This document shows, piece by piece, positions 26,246 to 34,173 of a DNA stretch of 44,000 bases (positions are counted from its first letter, which is position 1; each line of letters opens with the position of its first letter). Source of the stretch: an uncultured Collinsella sp. GTDB lineage: Bacteria > Actinomycetota > Coriobacteriia > Coriobacteriales > Coriobacteriaceae. A program made the position numbers and the translations under genes. The DNA lies in assembly GCA_959602645.1 (NCBI GenBank), contig CAUGTZ010000021.1:1-44000 (forward strand). Reading direction: 5' to 3'. The notes under the pieces are model-generated. The model was not told where the DNA came from and searched no databases. It saw nothing but the letters and a program-made list of their open reading frames with translations.

Positions 26246-27040
26246 ATGACACATGTGAACAACGCAGATAACCAGCACGTTGAGCTCTTTGCTCAAGATT
26301 GGGCCACTCTCAACGAATGCGCACTGTGGACACATGAGCAGGGGTCGCTCAGCGCACTGCAGGAAGGCCTACTCAAGCGCATCGCAGACGTGATTGCACA
26401 CCGCGTCTCGATGTTCGATATCGCCCAGACGGGGGCTCACGGAAAAACGCAATTTGTTCGCCCCGTCGCATACGGAATGTCCGCACAGGCGCTTGATGAT
26501 TATTACGAACGCTACGCCGCGTATGACTACACCATTTGGAGCTTTGACACGCGGGTGGTCGATGTATATCGCGATCTGGACCTGGTGGATGTCGAGCGCC
26601 GCAATGGCACGCCCATCTACCTGGAATGGATGCAGCCCCTGGGAATTTATTATGGCTGCACGGCCACACTGGCGCACAAGGCCACGCCGCTCGGCTCGAT
26701 TACGCTGTTCCGCGCCGAGCAAGACGGCGACTTTACCGATTCGGAGCTCGAGATCCTCCGCCAGATTGCCCGGCACCTGAGCTTGCGCCTGCATCAGCTG
26801 CTCCCACACGGGTATGCCGAGGGCGCAGATGAAAGCCCCGCCAGCCTGCTTGCCATCAAGGCTGCTCTGCTCCCCCGCGAAGCCGAGGTCCTCAAGTTCA
26901 TGCTCACCGGCAAGACCAACCACGAGATAGCTGCTGAGCTCTATATCTCCGAGTCGACCGTCAAAAAGCACGTCAATGCCATCTACCGCAAACTCGGCGT
27001 CAAAAACCGCATGGGTCTCATGGCGCTGCTGCAGCCGTAG
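26246..27040 (+). CDS. Soluble LuxR-family transcriptional regulator
   Basis: A 264-residue regulator. Residues about 10-185 look like a sensor domain with GAF-like features (YYGCTATLAHKATPLGSITLFR, and a helix DSELEILRQIARHLSLRL). The C-terminus (about 200-264) is a typical LuxR helix-turn-helix (LLPREAEVLKFMLTGKTNHEIA, YISESTVKKHVNAIYRKLGV). The ATG at 26246 follows GAAAGGA; an earlier start at 26210 has no ribosome-binding site. It is divergent from aguA copy 1, so agmatine-responsive control of that gene is the simplest guess. It is unlike the two membrane-bound LuxR proteins further right. Confidence 0.85.
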   Translation: MTHVNNADNQHVELFAQDWATLNECALWTHEQGSLSALQEGLLKRIADVIAHRVSMFDIAQTGAHGKTQFVRPVAYGMSAQALDDYYERYAAYDYTIWSFDTRVVDVYRDLDLVDVERRNGTPIYLEWMQPLGIYYGCTATLAHKATPLGSITLFRAEQDGDFTDSELEILRQIARHLSLRLHQLLPHGYAEGADESPASLLAIKAALLPREAEVLKFMLTGKTNHEIAAELYISESTVKKHVNAIYRKLGVKNRMGLMALLQP

Positions 27041-27417
27041 TGCACTCCCCCCTCGGGACAGCATGGATCCACTTTGGTTTACAAACGGCGGACGAGCCAG
27101 TTGTAAATGACTTGGCCGATAACAGATGATGTTGACCAACTGTTATCGGCCAAGCGGATATCAACATGCAGCCTTTGTTTGCAGAAAAACCTGAGACCCT
27201 AAAGGGATGAAATCTAATAAAAGGTCCTCGGTAATTACCATAATCTTGTAGTAGTGTTTTCCACAATCTTATAGTAGCCCAGTTCAGAAGCGTTATTTAT
27301 AGAACCGAAATCTTAGACCCTCAATAACAATAGCCACCACAATGGGAACTGTCCCCATTGTGGTGGCTTGCAGGCGAATTGACTTATTCGACTATCGCGC
27401 GCCGGCCGTGCCCGAGT
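27041..27417. other. AT-rich intergenic region between the LuxR and MATE genes
   Basis: Gene-free. It contains a hairpin CTTGGCCGATAACAG / CTGTTATCGGCCAAG (27111-27125, 27140-27154), two near-identical 17-base direct repeats (27238-27254 and 27261-27277, core ATCTTGTAGTAG / ATCTTATAGTAG, 23-bp period), and the MATE terminator hairpin. The part from 27160 to 27330 is markedly AT-rich for this genome, as remnant or recently acquired DNA often is. Confidence 0.5.
27332..27368 (-). terminator. Terminator of the MATE gene, GGGACAG-loop hairpin
   Basis: GCCACCACAATGGG and CCCATTGTGGTGGC form a perfect 14-bp stem around a 7-base loop (GACAGTT on the minus strand). TATTGTTATTG follows on the minus strand. 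It lies 50 bases after the MATE stop. The minus-strand loop GGGGACAGTTCCC links it to the dispersed hairpin family. Confidence 0.75.
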
Positions 27418-28794
27418 CTAGAGCGTGGCAAGTCGCTTGGATTCGCGGACGGCGAGGGCGATGGAGATAAGACCAGTGATGGCGTCAGCCGCCACCAAGG
27501 CAAACCAGACACCCTGAACGCCCATCATGTTGCCAAGCAGGTACATAAGCGGCACGGAGCAGATCACGTAGCGGAGCAGACCGGTGAACGTGGCGATACC
27601 CACCTTCTCAACCGCCTGGAAGTACATCGACATGGTCATGGCCAGGTAACCAAGGGCCACGGCGAGCACCACGATGCGCGTTGCGGACGCGGCAACCTCA
27701 ACAAGCTCGGGGTCACTGCCAGCAAAGAACGCGCAGACCGGCGTGGCAGCGAGCCACAGCGCAATAGTCACGAGCGCAAGCGTCACGACCTGGTACTTAA
27801 GCGTGCAGGAGAGCGTTTCCTTGAGGCGCATCCACGCCTTGGCGCCGGCGTTGAAGGCGGCAATGGGCTGCAGGCCGTACGAGAAGCACTGGGCGACCAT
27901 CATGGTAATATAGAGGATGTAGCCGTTGATCACACCAAAGGCCGCGATGTAGAGCGAACCCATGTCGCCGCCGAGCTGGCCAAGCAACGAGTTGGCAACG
28001 GTGTTGAAGATGAACGTGGCAGCTTGCACCAAAAAGAACGGGAAACCAATCTTGATGATCTGGCCGCAGATGGCCATGTCGAGTTTGAGGTCGGCGACAC
28101 TGATCTGGAGCTGCGACTTCTTACCGCCGATGAACCAGAAGATACCGATGGCCCAGATACCGATGGAAAGACCGTAGTACACGCCAGCTCCCATAACGCC
28201 AAGCTTGAGCACAAACGTGGAAAGCGCAAGCCAGCAGATAGCGACGATGGCAGACACGGTCATGAGGTTGGCCTGGATCTGAACCTTCTCGTCCACACGC
28301 ATGACGGCGGTGACCATCTGACCAATGACCGTGAGCGGCAGCAGCACGGAGAAGGTGCGCACGCCGGCAACGGTATCGGCCATGATGTCGGGCGTGGCGC
28401 CGAAGAATGCGCAGATGGGCTCGGTAAACACAGCCATCACCACAGCAAGCAGCACACTCACAATCGTGGTAAGCCAAAAGCCCTGGCTAAACGCCTTGCT
28501 GGCGCCCTTAATGTCGCCGGCACCCAAAAGGTTGCCCACCACGGCGGGCACGCCGGTGCCAAACAGGTTGCCAAAGGCCAGGTTAATGTACTCGACCGAC
28601 ATGATGATCGAGACACAGGCCAGGCCGTGTGCACCCAGGCCCCAACCCATCACGAGGCCCTCAAGGACCACCATGATAATCTGGGCGAGCATACCCTGGC
28701 CGGTGATGATGGTGTACTTGCGCACCAGGCCGGGAATCGGCTGCGAGGCAAGCTCACGCTCCTCCTCAACAGCGGCGGTTGCTTCTTCTGCCAT
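27418..28794 (-). CDS. MATE-family efflux transporter
   Basis: A 458-residue multidrug and toxic compound extrusion protein with about 12 membrane segments in two similar halves. Typical features are the early GLGAHGLACVSI segment, GTGVPAVVGNLLGAGD, and later AAFNAGAKAWMRLKETL. The ATG at 28794 has GGGGAG upstream; the preceding open frame (MPPIHSFIHSS...) is not MATE-like. It lies 96 bp downstream of an amidohydrolase gene on the same strand and is probably cotranscribed. A natural reading is export of the product or substrate of that hydrolase, but this is inference. Confidence 0.92.
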   Translation of the reverse strand: MAEEATAAVEEERELASQPIPGLVRKYTIITGQGMLAQIIMVVLEGLVMGWGLGAHGLACVSIIMSVEYINLAFGNLFGTGVPAVVGNLLGAGDIKGASKAFSQGFWLTTIVSVLLAVVMAVFTEPICAFFGATPDIMADTVAGVRTFSVLLPLTVIGQMVTAVMRVDEKVQIQANLMTVSAIVAICWLALSTFVLKLGVMGAGVYYGLSIGIWAIGIFWFIGGKKSQLQISVADLKLDMAICGQIIKIGFPFFLVQAATFIFNTVANSLLGQLGGDMGSLYIAAFGVINGYILYITMMVAQCFSYGLQPIAAFNAGAKAWMRLKETLSCTLKYQVVTLALVTIALWLAATPVCAFFAGSDPELVEVAASATRIVVLAVALGYLAMTMSMYFQAVEKVGIATFTGLLRYVICSVPLMYLLGNMMGVQGVWFALVAADAITGLISIALAVRESKRLATL

Positions 28795-28890
28795 TGTTCT
28801 CCCCTTTCCATGAGAGATTGATGAATGGATGAATGAATGGATGGGCGGCACGCACGGGTTGTGGCACCGCCCGGCGATGCAGCAGCCCCG

Positions 28891-30519
28891 CTAGGCCTCG
28901 TAGACCACCTTACCGGCAATCATCGTGAGAGACGCCGTGGCCTCAAGGACCTCAGCCGGGTCGCAGTCAAAGAGGTTGCGGTCGAGCACACAGATATCAG
29001 CCTGCTTGCCGCATGCAAGCGTGCCGATGCGATCCTCGGCATGCATGGCATAGGCGCTGCCGTAGGTGTAGGCGCGCAGGGCCTCGGCCATGGTGATGCG
29101 CTCCTGCGGGAACCACCCTTCTGGGTTGGAACCGTCCTCGAGCATGCGGAAAACTGCGCCGTACACCTCCTCCATGGGCTCCAAGCCCACAACGGGGAAG
29201 TCGCTGCCCAAGTGCACCACGGCACCGCTTGCAAGCAGGCTGTGCAGGGGCCACGAAAGCGCTGCACGCTCGGGGCCCACGGCATCGTCCTTGGCAAGGT
29301 CAGCCATATCGAGCAGCATGTGCCACGGTTGCATGCCGGGGCATATACCAAGCTCCGCGTAGCGCGGCAGATCCTCAGGCTGAACCGTCTCGTTGTGCTC
29401 CATGGAGTGGCGGCAACCCCGCTTACCATGCAAGCGCTCGCCCTCCTCAAAGCAATCAAGCACAAAACGCACCGAGCGATCGCCGATCGTATGGACGCGC
29501 GTGTCAACGCCCCATTCCTGCGCCCTGACAATGGCGGCACGGATGCGCTCTGGATCCTCCGCGGGCTCACCGCAGGTATCGGGCGCGTTGGAATAGGGTT
29601 CAAGCATCCAAGCGGTGTGGTCGGAGCACACGCCATCAAGAAACTGCTTAAAGCCGTGCCACTCGACCTGCGTGCCAGGGAAGTTGTACTTGGCCTTGAT
29701 TTGATCGAGCGTCATGCTCTCGTTCTCAAACAGATCGGTGTACAAAAAGACGCGCAGCGGCAATTCGTCCTTGGCATTAAGATCCGCAAGCACTGCATAC
29801 GGGTTTTCCATGCTCACAAACGTAGGATTGACCATGCCGACAGTGGTGATGCCAAAGCTGTTAGCGCGCTTTGCCGTCTTGGTAAACGAAGCTTCCGCAA
29901 CGTCCATCGCGGGGTCGTAGACCTCATCCATAAAGAAGGAGCCGGCATTGTTGGAAAACACACCCGTCAGGTTGCCGTCGGCATCCTTAAGGATCTTGCC
30001 GCCTGCGGGATCGGGCGTCTGCGAAGTTACTCCCACCTTGTTGATGGCGCAGGTATTGGCACTAAAGGTATGCAGGTCAACCTGCTGCAGAAAGACCGGG
30101 CGGTCCGAGATGTACTCATCGATCATCGCGGCTGTGGGCATCTCGGGGACATCCCACTGGAACTGGATAATCTGGCAGCCCAGAATCCACTCGTTATCGG
30201 GATGGTCGGCCGCAAACGCCACGACACGTTCCATCGCCATCTCAAAACTGGTGCAGTCGATGAGGTTGACGGCAAAATCGGGGTCGGTCATAAACGCGCC
30301 CTGGGCAAAATGCGTGTGCGAGTCGATCAGGCCGGGCATGACGAGCTGGTCGCCAAAGTCGCGCACCTCGGTATCGGGACCGATAAACGGTGCCAGGTGA
30401 GCATCGTCACCGCAGGCAACAATCTTATCACCGCGCACGGCAACGCCGCCCTTAAACGGCTCGAGCCCATCGCCGGTAAAGACGGCGTTGCTCTTGATAA
30501 CTACATCAGCCTTGTCCAT
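28891..30519 (-). CDS. YtcJ-like amidohydrolase (amidohydrolase family 3)
   Basis: A 542-residue metal-dependent hydrolase of the urease/dihydroorotase superfamily. It shows the first metal motif DSHTHF (His68, His70), internal THxxGD-type segment (VHTIGDRSVRF), a late HLGSDFPV with the conserved aspartate, and the C-terminal half-barrel. YtcJ-like enzymes hydrolyse amides or formylated amines; the true substrate is unknown. The ATG at 30519 follows GAGGAG. It sits between a membrane LuxR regulator (315 bp upstream, same strand) and the MATE exporter. A possible operator with two copies of TAAACCTGC lies about 200 bp upstream, and the same half-site appears before the putrescine carbamoyltransferase gene. 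Confidence 0.88.
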   Translation of the reverse strand: MDKADVVIKSNAVFTGDGLEPFKGGVAVRGDKIVACGDDAHLAPFIGPDTEVRDFGDQLVMPGLIDSHTHFAQGAFMTDPDFAVNLIDCTSFEMAMERVVAFAADHPDNEWILGCQIIQFQWDVPEMPTAAMIDEYISDRPVFLQQVDLHTFSANTCAINKVGVTSQTPDPAGGKILKDADGNLTGVFSNNAGSFFMDEVYDPAMDVAEASFTKTAKRANSFGITTVGMVNPTFVSMENPYAVLADLNAKDELPLRVFLYTDLFENESMTLDQIKAKYNFPGTQVEWHGFKQFLDGVCSDHTAWMLEPYSNAPDTCGEPAEDPERIRAAIVRAQEWGVDTRVHTIGDRSVRFVLDCFEEGERLHGKRGCRHSMEHNETVQPEDLPRYAELGICPGMQPWHMLLDMADLAKDDAVGPERAALSWPLHSLLASGAVVHLGSDFPVVGLEPMEEVYGAVFRMLEDGSNPEGWFPQERITMAEALRAYTYGSAYAMHAEDRIGTLACGKQADICVLDRNLFDCDPAEVLEATASLTMIAGKVVYEA

Positions 30520-30834
30520 GTGAGCCTCCTCAGGCATCTTTGGTTGCAACGCGGACGCACCGCCCGCGTGGGCACTCGGTTGGGAGCGTAGCGCTCCCGC
30601 ATCGGCGCGTGCCTACAAGCCGTGCTCGGACGTCTGTCCCACGTCCGCGGCTTCGCGCTACACCCATTGATACACAGGGGCAAATCCGTGCCAAGGCCAG
30701 GGATCGCAAACGGTCAGTTTAAGCAGGTTTACACGCTTTACCTGCAGGTTTATTGTCTGAGATTATTACCGCGTCATTACGCCCAACGGCGTGCCCGCCC
30801 ACACGGCAAGACCCGCATGCAAGGAAGAATAGGA
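30520..30834. other. Intergenic region upstream of the amidohydrolase
   Basis: Gene-free. From left: an imperfect rod with outer GCGGACG (30551-30557) / CGTCCGC (30642-30648), inner GGCAC/GTGCC and tip GGGAGCG-TAG-CGCTCCC (30582-30598). Next comes a repeated site GCAGGTTTA at 30723-30731 and 30744-30752. The rest up to the LuxR stop shows nothing clear. Confidence 0.5.
30723..30752 (-). promoter_or_regulatory. Direct repeat TAAACCTGC, candidate regulator site
   Basis: On the minus strand TAAACCTGC occurs twice with a 21-bp period (30731-30723 and 30752-30744). TAAACCCGC and TAAACC also occur in the ptcA/LuxR divergent region (38451-38469). Shared half-sites next to two paralogous membrane LuxR genes suggest these are their binding sites. 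Confidence 0.5.
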
Positions 30835-31827
30835 CTAGGAACGCCAAAAGGCATCTATGAGGTCATCTCGGTTGGAGACACCGCTTTTAACGTAGATGCG
30901 ATGCAAGTGCGCCTTGACAGTGCCAGGGCTGATGACCAACTCGCTGGCGATGTTTTGGGCGTCGTTGCCCTTCAGCACCAGCGTGAGCACCTCCTGCTCG
31001 CGCCGCGACAGCTTATGGGCATCGGCATAGATCACAACGCGTGATGCTAGATCGTCCCCAGAGCGTGCGCTCTCGGCCGCCACGTCCTCATCGGCACGCG
31101 GATGACGGGCATACACGCGCAGGATATGGCTAAACTGGCAAAAGAGTTGGACCGCGCATGCCATGAGCAGCACGTTTTCGGAGATATTGCGCTCGGACAG
31201 ATACCACAAAAAGAGGCTGATGACGGGGTTTTGAGAGTCGGGGCGACAGAGCAAAATCATGTAGGTGTCCTCGGCGATTACGCAAAACGCAAGAACGAGT
31301 GCCACCTTCCAAAAGAGCTTTGAGCGGTCGAGGTCGAGTTTCTCAACACGCGTGGCCCTGTGCCGGTAATGCCAGGCGGCATAGGCAAGACATCCTACAT
31401 TGCCCAGGTCACGCGTGAGCCAAAAGAGATACTGCTGCATCTCTCCGGCAGCACCGCTGCGAGGCACCAGCACCAATTGCAAGATTGAAAACGGCACGAT
31501 AGCAAGTCCGAGCATGCGCGACGTCGGCCTTTTGCGCAAGCGCGCAAACATCCACAGTACCACGCAGGCATAGATGGCAATACCGAGCACGCAGCGCAGC
31601 AAGGGGTGCTGCAACGGCTCGCTAAAGGTAACAGCGTAGTCGTATTTGAGCCGATTGTACTCGTCAAAAAAAATGACCGACATATCGAGCATGTAGAGCA
31701 AAAAGCCCGCCGCGGCCACCAGGCTGTCGCGACGGCGCGTCATGAGCCAAACCACCAATGCCACGGCACTGGTCACCAGAGCCACACCCATGATAATCGT
31801 GGTGTAGATATAGAACGCGAAACTCAT
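30835..31827 (-). CDS. Membrane-bound LuxR-family regulator (AguR-like), copy 1
   Basis: A 330-residue one-component regulator. The first ~240 residues hold about seven hydrophobic segments (FYIYTTIIMGVALVTSAVAL, FLLYMLDMSVIFF, LGIAIYACVVLWMFA and others). The last ~65 residues form a LuxR helix-turn-helix (KLSRREQEVLTLVLKGNDAQNIA, ISPGTVKAHLHRIYVKSGV). This layout is that described for AguR, the membrane agmatine sensor of lactic acid bacteria. It is a paralogue of the protein at 38633-39598 (shared EDxYxILL/IV and LSERNxSEN segments). The ATG at 31827 follows GGGGAGG. Divergent from a 63-residue gene; the amidohydrolase lies downstream. It is a likely sensor of a polyamine or related amine. 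Confidence 0.88.
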   Translation of the reverse strand: MSFAFYIYTTIIMGVALVTSAVALVVWLMTRRRDSLVAAAGFLLYMLDMSVIFFDEYNRLKYDYAVTFSEPLQHPLLRCVLGIAIYACVVLWMFARLRKRPTSRMLGLAIVPFSILQLVLVPRSGAAGEMQQYLFWLTRDLGNVGCLAYAAWHYRHRATRVEKLDLDRSKLFWKVALVLAFCVIAEDTYMILLCRPDSQNPVISLFLWYLSERNISENVLLMACAVQLFCQFSHILRVYARHPRADEDVAAESARSGDDLASRVVIYADAHKLSRREQEVLTLVLKGNDAQNIASELVISPGTVKAHLHRIYVKSGVSNRDDLIDAFWRS

Positions 31828-31860
31828 GCCCGCCTCCCCTGTCTAGATGCCGTGAGGATG

Positions 31861-31917
31861 TTGACAGATTCTTTGCCGCAAGATTAGACTCACCGATTAA
31901 ACGTACTGTATCGTTTA
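31861..31917 (+). promoter_or_regulatory. Promoter and palindromic operator before the 63-residue gene
   Basis: TTGACA (31861-31866) is a perfect -35 box; TTAGAC follows after 17 bases (31884-31889). The inverted repeat TAAACG-TACTGTAT-CGTTTA (31898-31917) lies over the expected transcription start, a repressor-like position. The half-site resembles the TAAACC sites of the region. Confidence 0.55.
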
Positions 31918-31955
31918 GATAAACAAGCTGTGTCTCACCGATGAAAGGAGATGCC

Positions 31956-32147
31956 ATGGCGCCTATCGCACCGCTCAAAATACTCGTTGCTCCTGCCGCC
32001 AAGGCCATCGTCCACCTGAGCGACTCACTTACCTACAATGACGTCCCCTGTGTCGTCGAAGAGCGTTCGGACAGCTGCCCCTACCTGGGCCACGTCCCCT
32101 ACTTTGCACCCAAGCTCGCATCTGATCCCGAGCAGCGTGAGCAGTAA
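31956..32147 (+). CDS. Conserved-looking 63-residue protein of unknown function
   Basis: I do not recognise this family. It is supported by a perfect ribosome-binding site (AAAGGAG seven bases before the ATG), a consensus -35 box and a clean frame. The protein starts with a hydrophobic segment (PIAPLKILVAPAAKAIVHL), followed by a polar part with two cysteines (DVPCVVEERSDSCPYLG) and an acidic end. It has no clear signal-peptide cleavage site and no convincing full membrane helix. It is divergent from the membrane LuxR gene and convergent with the first APC permease (stops 36 bp apart). It may be a small accessory or signalling protein of the polyamine system; that is only context. Confidence 0.65.
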   Translation: MAPIAPLKILVAPAAKAIVHLSDSLTYNDVPCVVEERSDSCPYLGHVPYFAPKLASDPEQREQ

Positions 32148-32182
32148 TCCAAGATGCATCTAGCACCGCACAACTCGCGGCG

Positions 32183-33592
32183 CTACTGTTTTGGTGCAAA
32201 GCGACCTGTCCCCCTTGCGCCAACGCCGGGATTGTCGATGCTGCGGCCGCGGCGCGATATGAGGCGCGAAACCTCGCCCAGCAACACGCCGATCACCACA
32301 CCCATGAGGATCGGCAACTTTGACATCTCGGCGGGCGAGCTGTTAAGCGGCACGATTGTCGCAACAATCGAAAGCACGAGCTCTACCACCGGCACCGCAA
32401 GCGCTACCGCAAGCACCTTGCCCTCGAAGGGCGCGCGGAACACACGCGGGCGACCGTCGTATTTACGCAGACGCCAAAACGCCGGGAACATCGGGATATA
32501 GCTCATGAGCAGAAAGACGACGTTCATCGAGAAGAAAACCCAAAAGACGTCGGAACCTTCGCCCAGCGGAATCTGAAGAAGCAGCACCAAGCTGGCAAAA
32601 CAACCGTTAATGAGTGCTGAGCCGTTGGGCATGCCGGTCTTCTTGGACACCAGCGCAAAGGGGCGCAGCATGTTGCCGTGGCGCGCGGCATAGCTCGCCA
32701 CGTTGTTGACGCCAAAACTCCAGCAGATCATGTTGGCGAACAGCGTCACCAAAAAGGCCACGCCCACGACCATCGTCAGCGGGTGAGCGCGCCCCACCAT
32801 GGCGGCAACCGCGTCCACAATGCCCGAATCGAGTGAAAGCTGCTCGGTGGGAACCGCGGCTCCAATACCGATGCCACAGATAATGTAGATCGCCGCGATG
32901 GCAACGCCACCGGCGATAACCGCCTTGGGGATATCGCGCGATGGGTTCTTCATCGTGCTGGCAAAGGTCGCGACCACCTCAAAGCCCATAAAGTTGAATA
33001 GGATGATTGAAAGATACGTCAGTGAGTTAGTGTCTCCCAGATCGGGGACAAAGGTCTTAAACGACATATCGTTGGCAAAGCCGTTATTGCAGGCAAACCA
33101 GATACCGACGATTCCCACCACGGCGGTAATGAGCACCTTGATGACGGCGCCGCCATCCATGACCCAATCGGCCTCGGCCACCGGCTGCATTGCCATGACC
33201 GTGACGCCCCACACAAAGGCAAGCTCGATGGCAATTCGGACCCCAAGCGAAAATTCGATGCCCCATACCGCATTGATGACACTGGGGAACATGCAGGCGA
33301 TACTTGCCACCCACAGTGGAAAGTTGACCCAATAGCACCAGGAGCAGCGGGCGCCCCAACGGTCGCCCAAGCCCAGGCGAACCCAATCGTACAGACCGCC
33401 CTCGGAATCGAACGCCGTACCGAGCTCGGCCACCACCAGGCCATAGGGAAGCAAAAACGTAATGATGAGGAAGATCCACCAGAAGAACTGCACGTTACCC
33501 ATGGCAGATGCCGGAGCGACCGCCTCGATGGTAAAGACAACGCAGATAACCGAGAGGATGACCTCGAACAGGGAGAACTTTTTACCTGCCAC
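32183..33592 (-). CDS. APC-superfamily amino acid/polyamine permease, copy 1
   Basis: A 469-residue transporter with about 12 membrane segments and the APC features EAVAPASAMG in TM1, LPYGLVVAELGTAF in TM2 and GFEVVATFAST in the middle. It closely parallels copy 2 at 35656-37095 (shared WWIFLI, LPYG, FNFMGFEV, SYIPMFPAFWRLRK/FLNLRK), so the substrate is probably agmatine/putrescine or another arginine-derived amine; an agmatine:putrescine antiporter is the best guess. The start is GTG at 33592 with AGGGGGAG upstream. Immediately before that site is a terminator-like hairpin with T5, and a possible 60-codon leader frame overlaps the first 11 bases. It differs from copy 2 by a basic, proline/glycine C-terminal tail. 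Confidence 0.9.
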   Translation of the reverse strand: MAGKKFSLFEVILSVICVVFTIEAVAPASAMGNVQFFWWIFLIITFLLPYGLVVAELGTAFDSEGGLYDWVRLGLGDRWGARCSWCYWVNFPLWVASIACMFPSVINAVWGIEFSLGVRIAIELAFVWGVTVMAMQPVAEADWVMDGGAVIKVLITAVVGIVGIWFACNNGFANDMSFKTFVPDLGDTNSLTYLSIILFNFMGFEVVATFASTMKNPSRDIPKAVIAGGVAIAAIYIICGIGIGAAVPTEQLSLDSGIVDAVAAMVGRAHPLTMVVGVAFLVTLFANMICWSFGVNNVASYAARHGNMLRPFALVSKKTGMPNGSALINGCFASLVLLLQIPLGEGSDVFWVFFSMNVVFLLMSYIPMFPAFWRLRKYDGRPRVFRAPFEGKVLAVALAVPVVELVLSIVATIVPLNSSPAEMSKLPILMGVVIGVLLGEVSRLISRRGRSIDNPGVGARGTGRFAPKQ

Positions 33593-33764
33593 GACACGCT
33601 CCCCCTACAGCAAAAAGGATGGCATCTGTACCGAAGGCGCAGCCCAAGGTAGGGTTGCAGGCCGCGTCACCGGTGCAGGTGCCATCCCAAAGAGAAGAGA
33701 GGATGCAATTGTTGGACCAACGCTCGCGGAACAGGCGCATGTAGATAACGATACGCTGGTACAT
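33582..33764 (-). CDS. Possible 60-codon leader peptide before the APC permease
   Basis: ATG at 33764 with CGGAG five bases upstream. The predicted peptide starts MYQRIVIYMRLFRERW, with four arginines in its first 15 residues, and ends in a cysteine/glycine-rich part encoded by the terminator hairpin. It overlaps the permease start by 11 bases. Translation through it would unfold the hairpin at 33617-33687, so it could control permease expression. It may equally be a chance frame; coding bias is weak, and I do not recognise the sequence. Confidence 0.35.
   Translation of the reverse strand: MYQRIVIYMRLFRERWSNNCILSSLWDGTCTGDAACNPTLGCAFGTDAILFAVGGACRGR
33612..33687 (-). terminator. Attenuator-like terminator just before APC permease copy 1
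   Basis: On the minus strand GGATGGCA (33687-33680) pairs with TGCCATCC (33624-33617), immediately followed by TTTTT. Inside are ACCG/CGGT and GCAACCC/GGGCTGC helices. The T-run ends 20 bases before the GTG start, with only the ribosome-binding site between, so it would stop transcription of the permease unless disrupted. Confidence 0.75.
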
Positions 33765-33819
33765 AGATACTCCGATCAAAACGGTCGCGCTCGCAACCGG
33801 AAACTATCAGCAATTGAAC

Positions 33820-33888
33820 ACGCGTCTGACCTGGGAAATTCAAGCGAACAATTGGCCTAACCCGCAATAAATCCCAGATCAGACGCGT
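33820..33888 (-). promoter_or_regulatory. Large hairpin in the APC permease leader
   Basis: The 17-base arms 33820-33836 (ACGCGTCTGACCTGGGA) and 33872-33888 pair with one mismatch (G-U on the minus strand) around a 35-base loop. There is no T-run, so it may be part of a longer regulatory leader of the permease. Confidence 0.55.
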
Positions 33889-33904
33889 ACTCAATCAAAG
33901 AGGC

Positions 33905-33936
33905 GGGCACTCCGAAGTGGAGGCAACGGAGTGCCC
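33905..33936 (-). promoter_or_regulatory. Hairpin in the APC permease leader
   Basis: Perfect 10-bp stem GGGCACTCCG / CGGAGTGCCC with a 12-base loop. It is followed on the minus strand by GCCTCTTTG, a weak T-rich tail. Confidence 0.5.
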
Positions 33937-33940
33937 AAAG

Positions 33941-34029
33941 AAAAACCCAGCCGACCAAGACATCGAATAAACCGACCATCAATGCCCCGAGATGGTCCGA
34001 TTCACCGACCGTCCGATTGATCGGCTGGG
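33941..34029 (-). terminator. Terminator of the ptcA-permease-aguA operon
   Basis: On the minus strand CCCAGCCGA (34029-34021) pairs with TCGGCTGGG (33954-33946), followed by TTTTTCTTTG. The long loop contains its own GACCATC/GATGGTC hairpin. It lies about 135 bases after the aguA stop, beyond the rod. Confidence 0.8.
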
Positions 34030-34066
34030 TTCCCGAAGCATCACGGCTCGGAAAGTCAGACGTTTA

Positions 34067-34173
34067 CTCGGCGTGCTCAGGTGCGCCAGATTGGCGCGAA
34101 CGAGGAGCGTAGCGTACTGACGCTACGTAAGCGACGAGTGAACGCCAAGGTGGCGTGCCTGAGTTACGCCGAG
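34067..34173 (-). repeat. Rod-like palindrome overlapping the 3' end of aguA copy 2
   Basis: On the minus strand it pairs in regular blocks: CTCGGCGT/ACGCCGAG, CTCAGG/CCTGAG, CGCCA/TGGCG and TTGGCG/CGCCAA. Mostly 2x2 loops (CA/CA, CC/TC; the first is AA opposite C) separate the blocks. An apical ACGTAGCGT/ACGCTACGCT hairpin ends the rod. The outer stem begins in the last codons and the stop codon of aguA. No T-run. This is the clearest example of the rod architecture. Confidence 0.8.

Larger units (their letters stand above)
33593..34163. other. Structured intergenic region between aguA copy 2 and APC permease copy 1
   Basis: About 570 bases of dense RNA structure, in transcript (minus) order: the rod after aguA copy 2 (34173-34067), a terminator with a long loop (34029-33941), a GGGCACTCCG / CGGAGTGCCC hairpin (33936-33905), a 17-base-arm hairpin ACGCGTCTGA-type (33888-33820), the possible leader frame (33764) and the attenuator-like hairpin (33687-33612). 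No other gene is supported. Confidence 0.6.
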
